A DNA stretch of 64,000 bases from Prinia subflava (Eukaryota > Chordata > Aves > Passeriformes > Cisticolidae): the NCBI RefSeq assembly GCF_021018805.1, contig NC_086247.1:133403602-133467601 (forward strand), read 5' to 3'. The notes under the pieces are model-generated. The model searched no databases. It saw only the letters and a program-made list of their open reading frames with translations, and was not told where the DNA came from. The translations under genes were made by a program, and so were the position numbers. How positions within the stretch are numbered: position 1 is the stretch's first letter; every line of letters starts with the position of its first letter. Shown one piece after another: positions 51,746 through 61,400 of this stretch.

Positions 51746-54700
51746 CTGAAATGAAAGACAAGAAAAATTAAAAGCTTTATAGAACAACGAGATCCTTTGG
51801 AAGAGACAGTCAGAGAGTCCAAACTGAGGCAAAATTGGATCATAGATTGACAGTGATCTCAGGTCTGTTCTAGTTACTGTTGCTGCATTTCTCTATCAGG
51901 ATATTGCAAATATTTGGAACACTAATACAAGTACAGAGCAAACTTGTTTGCCTTCCACTAGATGTCACTCTATAGTCTGAATTGGAAGGCTTCTAAGGTG
52001 CCACACACACCTTATGCCTTCACTTCCACTCATCTGTGTGGAATTCATGCCAGAATTAGGGAAATGTTCTTGTAGATGAAACAGTAAAAACTCTTTTTAA
52101 TCACGTGTGGGGTCACAGAGGGAAGGCAGTACGCACCGTTCCGCAGTAGGGCCCGGCGGGGGGATGGCTGGCATCTGGCCCGTTGTAGAGGATCAGGTAG
52201 TTGCTGCTGCAGTCCCCTGGGTCGTCGATGCTGATGAAATCAAAGTTCAGCGTGATGATCCGTCCCTGGGGCGCGGTAATGGCCCACTCGCAGTCAGTGT
52301 TGTTGTGGTAGGTCGCGGGGTAGCTGGGACTGGCAAATGAGCCAGTGGTGCCGTATAACGTTCCGCCACATCCTGGAAACAGACACTGTTAGTTGGCCTA
52401 GAAGGCTTAGTTTCACAAGAGAAGACATGATGTGGTACATTGTACAGAATCAGCAGTAGCGCTGAAAACCAGAGAGACTGTGAGCTGGGACAGCTAATGT
52501 GGCTAAGAACACTAATAAGAGATAAAACTGAGGTTCTAGCTTCAGCAACCTAAGAATATGCAAAGGTCGTTAGACCATCACTGAACATTAAAAGCCAATA
52601 CCCACCGCCCTTCCCAAATTCTTTGAAACAAGAACTGCAGTTTTAAGTCTGTGCCTCAGTCAGTTCAGTTCCCAGCTACTCAACTGGAGATTAATTTGCT
52701 GTGGCTGTTCTCTGGCATGAAAAGTAGTGAATCCTCATGGGATAGAAAAGTATAGAGAACAACTCAGAAAAATTAGGCATATTAAGTAAATCAAAGTCTA
52801 TTTATACCAAAATTCAATCTTTAACAGTGGGCAGAAGCAGATGATCTAGGAAAAATGCAACTTTATGGAGTAAAATGTGCAGGTCATGGCCCAGATTACC
52901 CTCACAGTCTCCCAGAATTTTCAGCTTACAGTTTCCAGAGCACCTTTCTATTTAATAATGTTTATGAGATGAACTTGTGTGGGTAGCCTTTGAATCCATG
53001 TAAATTTTTAGCATGCTATGGGAAGAAGCTCCATAGTTTAACTGCATACTGTGTCAAGAACTGGTTTTGTCTAGTTTGTTCTGAACCTACAAGCTCCTGG
53101 CTTTATATGATCATTGCTAGTTCTTCTGTGGGAAGAGTCAAAGAAGAGTTGATCACTATTTATCATCCAATATCACTCAATTTTATAGACTTCAAGTAGT
53201 TTCTTAAGCAGATTAAAAAGTCTCAGCATACCTCATACAGAAGCCCTTTTAATGCTGAGCCCTTTGATAATCCTGATTTTTTAGAAGAGGAAGAGACCAG
53301 AACTGTGCACATCATTCAACTTGTGTGTGAACTATGGATTTATACAGTGGATGTCTAGTTCTTCTCTCTTCCTTTCCCAACAATTTCTATCATTATGCCT
53401 GTCTATTTGGTTCTTAGTGAAGTTTTGTTTTCATGAAACAATTTTACCCCTAAGATCTTGTTGTTGACTACTAAAAGTCACTTCAGTGCCTGTATTTTTG
53501 TAAGTAAAGTTAGGATTGTCTTTTTTTTTTTTTGACCACACTCTTTATTGACACTTTCCTACACTGAGCTTTCTCTGCCTTTCCATCACTGGGTCACTCA
53601 GTACTGTACAGTTATTCTAAAGTACTTCTCATCTGGCCATGAACCTTCCTACCTCTAGTAACTCAGTGTCATGAAGAAATTATTACCCAGCTGTTCTGAC
53701 TGCCATTTCATAAGCCATTCAGGAATGTATCCATGATATAGTCATTACAGAGCATTAGAGATAGTTTATTTTCTTGGGGCAACTTCTTCAGGCTTAGCTG
53801 TGTTGTGTCTAGCTCCTCAGGCATATCACAACTGGACTACTGGAGCAAGCTGAGTCACCACCAGCACCACCACTCTGTGGATCCCAAGGTAGATGTTCCT
53901 GATATTTTCCAATGTTTCACTGAAAGAAGGATCTTCATCTTAAGTGGACTACATCATCTGAGGTTTCTCAAGCTACCTTTAGGAGAGGGAATTTCTTCCA
54001 CCTTGTAAAACGAATCTTGCCCCAGTGGTCTTGAGGAACAACTACCTCTATCTGGTGACAGAATATGGTGCACTGTGGGTGCTAGGGAAGATCTAAAGTG
54101 GTGATGAGAAAGGATCTAAAAGAGCTGAATTCCACATTGCTGCATTTGCCTTCTATGTAGCATTATTTTGTAGCTACAGCCTTACCACTTGACGATGAAG
54201 TCCAAGTAATTTCATATCCATCATAAGCCCTTGAAAAATCACTCTTGAAACGAAGGTAGACAACATGGTTTTGGGGGAAGATGGGACTGGGCACAGTGTT
54301 TCCACAGAACCTGCCAAGTAGTGGTGATTGCACATCACTCCCATTTCTGACCTTTAGGGAACACAAAAAATGCTGTCAACATTAAATTCTTATGCAGTTA
54401 TTCAGCAGCACAATTATTCACGGATACAAATGCAGCACAAACTAGGTAGTAACTTGCATGCATACTACAGCTGTCCTTTTAATACTGCTATTTTTCCTAC
54501 CACATATTCTTGTGTAGAAGGAAAAAGAGACCATTAACTGGTCTGAGTTTTATAAGTAATTGCACAGAACACATATCATCAGAAACAGGCAGCTAAATGT
54601 TATAGTGTGTCTATCCTGACTGAAAAAAATTACTTGACTAATAGCTAAGATGTTCTTATGCAATTCAAGCCCGTGTTTTGCTTTTCATAAGAAATGTTAA

Positions 54701-57700
54701 TATTCCAGATGAAAAGATTAATTCTTTAGCCTGCAGACCGCTGTTTTCCCCGGTCACATTAAGACACGGATCATATTACATAGCTCAGATTTAATCTGAT
54801 TTTTTTTCTGCACTCCAATAATGCTGGTCATTTCTTAAGACAGTAAAGAGGATATGAAAGTGGAGCTAAATAATGATTCTGCCATAGACATCTGATTTTT
54901 GTCATCTGACCAGTGAATGGGGAAACCTGCAAGAGTGAGGATTTTGTAGGAGGAAGATACATTTTTCATTGACACAAAGTACTTTTTAAGTGTCTTACAG
55001 TTGTCACTAAGTTTGTTGGTTTCTGTTTTGTTGATTTCTATTTTATTTTGTTTGGGTTTTGTTTTAATTGCTTTTTTAGGAAAAAAATCTTTTTTGAGAA
55101 AAACCTCAAGCAGTTGGAATCTACCACTGTAATAAAACCACTCAGATTTATGCCTTTCTGTTCATGCATGGATGTTAGTATCAAATACAAACTATTCCAG
55201 ATTACTCTGTTGATTGAGTAACCTCAACAACAGCTAGGTAAGGATAAGTTGGCTGATAATGAAACTATTTATTCAGTGGGTTAGGACTTACTAGGGTGTA
55301 TCATTTAACCTCTTACTTTAACATCTTTGTACGTTTCACCATAAAACTTTGGCAATAAATTAGTCCCTAATTCAGTCAGTTCCACTCAGACTTATTCCAA
55401 ACTTGATACAAACATACTAATATCCTTTGAATTTAGCAGATTTTTACATAGGCTCACAAAATATGTATACTTTCATAATACCTCTAGGAAATCATGTGAA
55501 CACTGGGTGCTGTCTTCCAAATGGAAAGCGTGGAAAAAGAGAGATATTGTGTGATTTGGGGGAGCTCGAAGAATGATAGAACAATCCATGTTATTGGGGT
55601 GATGACCAGGCCAGCCAGGGCTCTTCAGGTAACCAAATGTCTGATTATACTCTCTGCTGCAACCTTGAGACAGAAAACCAGAAACATGTAAGGATTTCAG
55701 ATCTCTGTATTACATTTCAGTGTATGAAACAAAGAAAGAGAACAGTAGATAGATTTTTTGGGACATTTCTTCAAGCTTACCTGTAGCTTGATAGGAAAAT
55801 CTGACTCCATTGTTAATCATATATTCATCTGACTTGAAAGTCACAATGGCAGTGCGATCGTAAGAGTAAAATTCAGGGACTGGAAAAGTTTCAGTGCCAC
55901 AGAACCTATGGACTGAGCCTTGGCTCTGCTGCAATTTAATACATCACAAGTTACTTAATAATATAATTCAATTTTTTATATACTGAACTTAAGGTAAATG
56001 AATCAACGCTTTCTATACCAATTATGAAATTGCATTTTAAAGTTCTCCTAGAAATCACTTAATAATATCTCAACATTTCATGTCGAATTATTATTAGAAA
56101 CAAATAGAATGTAAGAGGTATTCTCATGCCAAAATGAGAAAAGATGAAGGAAGGTTTAGAATATGAGGGACATAAATATTGGGGGGTTCTTCTGGTGTTT
56201 TTTAACACTATTCCTGGCATGAGTATTCATTTTTATTATGGTGCTTGGATGGGAGGAAGCACAATAAAAACTTGCTGTATGACAGTATTTCCTGTGTGTT
56301 GAGTTTAGCAGCACTGATACTTGGTTCAGATGAGAAAAACTGTGTAACACTTGCCCAGGTCTAACTCCATGTGTGCACAGAGTGGTTCTGTGAGGTCTGT
56401 GTATGGTTACCACATGTTAATCAGGGCACGGTGAGTAAGCCTTTGGATGTGCCCCTCACAGAGGATCATCAATGAATGTACTACCAAATAGTAGGTTTCT
56501 TCTTTCTTTCCAAAGAATGAAGGGAGCTGAATGGGAATGGGGAATGGTATCCCCTGTAAATGTCTTACTGTTGGTGAATCCTGGAGCTCCAGGTAGTTCT
56601 GAGAGCAGTCCTGGCTGGAATGCAGGTGGAAGGTCTCTACCACCACCCTGACTTGCTGTTGCGGAGGGGCGTCAATGACCCAAGTGCAGTGAGTAAATGG
56701 TGGATATTCATTTGGAAAATTAGGAGATGTTGCAGTCACGGATGTAGAAGTTGCATTATAGATTCCTCCACACAGGCCTGTGTAAAACAGTAACAAATGC
56801 ATCATAGAGAGAAAACTGGGTAAAACTATTTTTTGAGCAAAACTCAAATGGAGTTGAGTTTTGGATGGTATACTTTCATATTTGCCTTTGAGTCTCCAGA
56901 AGGAAAACATAACGCAAAATACATGTTAGTGGAATCAATATATGTCATACAACTCAAAGAAATGTTCCCTATTAACAATCTGTGAGCATTTCTGTTTTGT
57001 AATCCCAGACTGACAATCTCCTCCCAACCAGCTAAGGCCAAAGAGAATTGTGCTGGGGTCAAGGTGCTTTTAGCTTGCCTAAAGATGCTGTGCTACTGAC
57101 TGTCTTTGCCCCTCCCTGAGGCTTATGTCTAGAACAAATTTTAAGTTATTATTTAAATATGAATTTCTATAAAAGAGTAATAATATATATGCATGCATAT
57201 ATATGTACACTTACGATCTACTATGGTGTAGGTGACCTTGAAACCAGCCCTTTCCACATAATTGTCTGTGACAAATTTCACTCTCAAGAAATTACGGGTA
57301 GAAAGAAAAGGGGCTGGCACTGTAGATCCACAGAATGTGCCAGCTAAATTGGCATTTTCGTTATCTCCATCATAGATCTGAAAGAAGCAAAATATATAAA
57401 CCACTAATAGTTTAGGCACAACAAACAAATAAAGAGAAATAAAATGACCCCTCCTTCCATTACAGTTTCATTTATTTGAAAGTCCAATGTGTTCTCTTGT
57501 GCTTTAACAGGATGTTCTTGATTACCATAATTATTCACTGCTATATTAACTAAGTCTGTTGGACAGGGTAAATCTCATTATGGAACATTCTGGTCCTGTC
57601 TCAGCAAATCTATCAAAAAATGATTGCATTTTAATTTGGCACTCTCATTTCTTTATTATATGTAAACTCAAAGTGCTTTTCAGTGAGAAGATTGACTTTA

Positions 57701-58451
57701 TTCATCAAAATGTAGAATGAATTCCTTGTTTCACTGAGTATTTTAGATGTTCAACATAACATTCCTTGGTGGAGTTTGTTTAGCAGCATTCTGCTGTCTG
57801 ATGTTTTGTATGCTCATGTCCAAGAAAATAGCTTCTATAGTTGAGCACTGTAGAAGACTAAGACTTTTGATTTAAAAAAAATATGAAAAATTTTATTAAT
57901 TCTAGTCCTTTCAAGCAATTGTGTGTGATAATTATTCTGCAAGTTTACCCTGAAGTTTTACTTTACAGATGTCTGAGTTTTGTTTTGTTTCTATTCTGTG
58001 AAATAAATACTCATTAAAGGAGCAGTCTAAGACCAGGAGTGTGTGTAATGTTAAAACTCTCACTGGTTTCCAGAAAGGCAGAATGACATCTGGAGTAGTA
58101 ATCTAACCCAATAAAAAAATTTAATTATAATAAGGAATTTAATTTCTTCCTAAAATAATTTTCTATTAATTAAGTTAGCCTCATGAAGAAGACAATGGAT
58201 TATATCTCACAGATATTTTCTTGTTAGAATACTCAGCTGTCTTACTTTGACATAATCAAATCTGCACATCCGAGCAGACTGTGCTTCAAGCTCGAATGAA
58301 GTGAAGGTGAGGTTGATCTGTTTGTTTACAGGTGCAGTTATGATCCATACACAGTCCAGATTTTTCTCGTATCTTCTGGTCACATTGGAGACTGGAGGGC
58401 CAAAGGTAGATGATGAAGCTGACAAGTAACCACCACAGCCATTCTGAGGTC
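51638..58451 (-). CDS. CUBN: CUBN, cubilin, C-terminal part (last four CUB domains), 5' part off window
   Basis: Eight exons join in frame: 58451-58246, 57377-57215, 56777-56569, 55928-55781, 55663-55482, 54351-54186, 52372-52137 and 51745-51638. They encode about 471 residues ending [11 protein letters not shown] and a stop. Two exons build each of four CUB domains, and all sixteen CUB cysteines are present (CGG...DC.W; C...Y; FCG). Known family: cubilin is the endocytic receptor for intrinsic factor-B12, albumin and apolipoprotein A-I. It is held at the membrane by amnionless and has no membrane span of its own; none is seen here. With 27 CUB domains in the family, these should be CUB24-27. 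Asn-glycosylation motifs include NVT, NLT, NAT, NQT, NHT, NGS and NNT. The gene assignment also rests on its place directly upstream of RSU1. Confidence 0.95.
51746..52136 (-). other. CUBN last intron
   Basis: A 391-bp GT-AG intron between the two exons of CUB27. Nothing else is seen in it. Confidence 0.9.
52137..52372 (-). CDS. CUBN: CUBN exon, first two-thirds of CUB27
   Basis: 236 nt between TTTCCAG and GTGCGT, phase 1 to phase 0. It encodes [20 protein letters not shown] ... DCEWAITAP ... FDFISIDD ... [11 protein letters not shown] ... PYCGT. It runs past the fourth cysteine, a different exon boundary from the other three CUB domains here. It is much richer in G and C at third codon positions than the neighbouring CUBN exons. 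Confidence 0.95.
52373..54185 (-). other. CUBN intron between CUB26 and CUB27
   Basis: 1.8 kb of intron with a poly(T) run near 53520. No element was recognised. Confidence 0.9.
54186..54351 (-). CDS. CUBN: CUBN exon, second half of CUB26
   Basis: 166 nt between CCCTAAAG and GTAAGG, phase 0 to phase 1. It encodes [20 protein letters not shown] ... [20 protein letters not shown]. With HLED and HDF from the preceding exon and KSD here, all three calcium ligands of this CUB domain are present. Confidence 0.94.
54352..55481 (-). other. CUBN intron within CUB26
   Basis: 1.1 kb of intron, with a T/G-rich stretch at about 55015-55080 on the plus strand. It begins with the weak donor GTATTA. Confidence 0.9.
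55482..55663 (-). CDS. CUBN: CUBN exon, first half of CUB26
   Basis: 182 nt, phase 1 to phase 0. It encodes [20 protein letters not shown] ... [13 protein letters not shown] ... FHLED ... CSHDFLE. The first cysteine is followed by Ser-Arg rather than Gly-Gly. The acceptor is CTCAAG and the donor is the weak GTATTA, but frame and domain continue perfectly into the next exon. The intron before it is only 117 bp. Confidence 0.92.
55781..55928 (-). CDS. CUBN: CUBN exon, second half of CUB25
   Basis: 148 nt ending CTACAG|GTAAGC. It encodes [20 protein letters not shown] ... [20 protein letters not shown]. The acceptor is a NAGNAG (GCAGCAG), so splicing three bases further in would drop the first Gln without breaking the frame. 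I chose the first AG. Confidence 0.93.
55929..56568 (-). other. CUBN intron within CUB25
   Basis: 640 bp of intron ending in a NAGNAG acceptor. Open frames in it are continuations of the neighbouring exon. Confidence 0.9.
56569..56777 (-). CDS. CUBN: CUBN exon, first half of CUB25
   Basis: 209 nt between TTACACAG and GTAAGA, phase 1 to phase 0. It encodes [20 protein letters not shown] ... HCTWVIDAP ... [14 protein letters not shown]. Two usual calcium ligands are changed: FHLH in place of F.LE, and QNYLEL in place of DYLEL. Confidence 0.94.
56778..57214 (-). other. CUBN intron between CUB24 and CUB25
   Basis: 437 bp of intron. The 22-bp palindrome at 57183-57204 lies at its 5' end. Confidence 0.9.
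57183..57204. repeat. Perfect 22-bp palindrome beside a CUBN donor
   Basis: The core ATGCATGCAT is flanked on both sides by TA repeats, so the 22 bases equal their own reverse complement. It starts ten bases inside the intron that follows the CUBN exon 57377-57215. Confidence 0.9.
57215..57377 (-). CDS. CUBN: CUBN exon, second half of CUB24
   Basis: 163 nt between CTTTCAG and GTAAGT, phase 0 to phase 1. It encodes [20 protein letters not shown] ... [20 protein letters not shown]. The third calcium ligand (TDN) is present, so this CUB domain looks calcium-binding. The split codon C|GC gives Arg before the next domain's LCGG. Confidence 0.94.
57378..58245 (-). other. CUBN intron within CUB24
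   Basis: 868 bp of AT-rich intron. I see no element in it. Confidence 0.9.
58246..58451 (-). CDS. CUBN: CUBN exon, first half of CUB24
   Basis: 206 nt between TTCAACAG and GTAAGA, entering in phase 1 and leaving in phase 0. It encodes [20 protein letters not shown] ... CVWIITAP ... FELE ... RFDYVK. The Glu and Asp of the CUB calcium site (FELE, FDYVK) are present. This is the most upstream CUBN exon I can find in the window. Confidence 0.93.
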
Positions 58452-61400
58452 CTGTTGAAGAAGCAGAAGCTTTTTAACAGCAATTCCTGGCATTTATTTA
58501 ATATTCAGCTCTTTAATTTTAAGCCAGAAGCTTTTTATCTGTGCTACAGCATTTTACTGTCCTGTCTTGCAAGTACTATCTGAGAGATTAAAAGGCTTTC
58601 AACATAAAGAGAGACATGAATCACAATTAGATTTCATAGAGTGAATTAAGAAAGGCTCATGTCTTTTGTTGAATATAAAAACAATATTTACTTTGAAAAT
58701 GTATCAATGGAAGTTTTTAAAGGGACTGTAAGAAGTCAGAGGGCAGCAATGAAACAGAGAAGCATTGGTCTGAGTGCCTTTGAACGAGATCCTTGCTGGC
58801 CGCTGAGAATATTTAGTCAGTAGGGGGCACTGAGCTGTTGGTTTTGAAAATGTGATATAAAATCAAGTTTCTTATTTTGGCAATACAGCTGCATCCTAGA
58901 GGGATTGAATTTGGCAGCCTGACACCGTATTCACCAATCTAGCTAAAAGGGACTTACTTCTGGAAGTGTTTTGCTTGGTGGGAACTTACAGACCCTCTGA
59001 AATGCTGGCCACTTTTCATTTGGTTCCCACAGACAGGGCTAAGTCCTTGACTTATTTACTGTGAAAATTTGAACCCAATTAAGTCAGTCACATTGAAAGA
59101 AATTACCTTTGGGGAAAAGCAGTTATTTATCACATTGAATTCCAAACAAGCAAAACCCACAGATTACCTGACAGGGGCTTTTTTTTTTAAATTTATGTGA
59201 TCATCAATTCATTTATTTCCTGCCTCAGTCTCTATGAGGTCTCCTAGACACTTCTTTAACTCCAGAATTTAAATAAAATATTGTTTTACTCTTGCTTTGG
59301 GGTCTGAGGAAAAATCTTTTGTAAACTGGACAGAGCAGAGGAGTAACTGCAATCCTGTTGTTTCCTGCAGCAAATTCATTTATGAACAGTCAATAACAAA
59401 TAAAGCTACAGCTAAGCAACACAACCAGAGTTTCAGAATTTCATCTGTGTGTGTAAAATATGCCTGTCTGGCACATTCAGTGACTTAACCTTGACACACT
59501 GATACATTTCCAGACATATTAACTATGCCTTACTTGAGCTACAGTGTTACAAAAGATCATGCTGATGAGAAATCAGCATCCAAGCATCAGGATTGCATCA
59601 GTAACCCGGGGCTTGCGAGACTGCAGTGGTTAAAGCAGAGTGACTAAGGCTGAAAGTCCTCCTGCTCTACCCACAAAAGCCAGAAAAACCCCACCCTGTA
59701 AAGCAGCTTGCTTAAAACCAAAATCCTAATAACACTAGCTTTCAGATTTTTCTATAGTTAAAAATGAACAGAAGAAACTTATTACAAAGTGAAAAGGCCA
59801 GGAATTAATAGAGTATAGTCCAGTTTTGTGGGCATTTAATGAAGTCAGACACTTGGAAAAGTGTTAGCATTCATTCCATTGCCACTGCAGAAGGCGAGAA
59901 CAACAGCAGGGGAAATGTGAGCAATAAATTACATTCTCACAAATAGTCTAGGAAGGAGGAAAATGTCAGACAGGAGGGTGCTTGGGCCCTAAGTGTGCAG
60001 TTTCCCTATATTTTTCTCTGTGTTCACCCTCCTGTGTGATTTATTCTGTTCCCCCGAGACAATCTTATTGGGGCTGTCACCTGCAAGCATTTCAGCATAA
60101 CATTAGCCATATAAACGTCAGTCAAAGATCATAGTCTGACCATCCAGCCCAGCAATATTGCATCTGGACTGATATATGGGTCAGACACCCCTCCCCTTTT
60201 TCAAGGGTAAAATTGCAGAGATACCAGTCAGACCATGGCAACATGAGTCAGGGAATTGCCACAGACCCATGCAACAAGAAGGCTCTCAGTGCTGCAGGGT
60301 CATCCTTTTTTTGAATATTAAATGGGTGGACATTTGCAGTGGGGAAATTCACTTCTAACTGTGCAGCTATAAAGACAGCTCTGATGACAAAAAACACACA
60401 TGTGGGTAAGCTCTGTGTGTACAGCATATGAAAAGGACTTGACAGAGAGAGAAGCTGGGCAAATTCTCCTTATCAGAAAATTAAGTCCAGCTAGCCAGCA
60501 ATATCATCTAAAGGGAGATAAAAATAACTGAAAATGTGATTTATAGTTAATAAAGATGAGGTTTCACAATGCCTGGCCTGCTCAGCTGATATAGAGTCAG
60601 ATGCTTACGGGACAGTACTTTATAAATAACAGCTAAACTGGAGGCTGACCAGTTATCAAGTAATCCTACATCAAGCCGAATAAAGAGAAGTCCTTGTTGA
60701 AAAATCCATCTATCTTGGTGCTTTTCAGTGCTGATCAACATAACATTTTATTGCAGGCACTAGAAGTTACACAATAGTGAAACTGTGTAGATGAAGGGAA
60801 CACCCACAAGTAAATGAAGAGCCAACTGCTTAACAGGAGGGAACTAAGAGAAACACTACCTCACTGCATTTTAGCCAGGACAGAACACATTGCTTTAAAA
60901 ATCAGCACCACTTCTGAACAGAAGGCCAAAGAGTATCCATCCAGCCTGCAGAGGATTTTTCATGGAAAGATATTCATCACTGGCTAACACAGCCAAAAGC
61001 AAATGTAACTAAAATCCAGGCAAAATCTGGGACTGAGAAGTCTGTTAATTTGTTGAATAGACTCTTAGATATGAAAAGCTAAACTTGATTAAGAGAATGA
61101 GAAATGTATCTTATAGTACAATTTGTATGTCAGCAGATGGACCAATGACATGGCTGACCGTCTTTTTTCAGTCTTTGCTTTCTTATTTGAAATGAAAATC
61201 ATAAGGTCCTCATAAATCAGATGGCAATATTGTTCTCATAAACAGCTTGCCAGAAAATGCAAATTATCAGAACTAGGGCACACACTGTCATCTCTAATTG
61301 CTTTTGGTGGGAAGCATTAGTGAAACTAAAAGGCTCAAGGACCATTCAGAAAAGAAGGAATTGAAGGTTCCCTATGGCAAATAAAAATCATTACGGCAGA

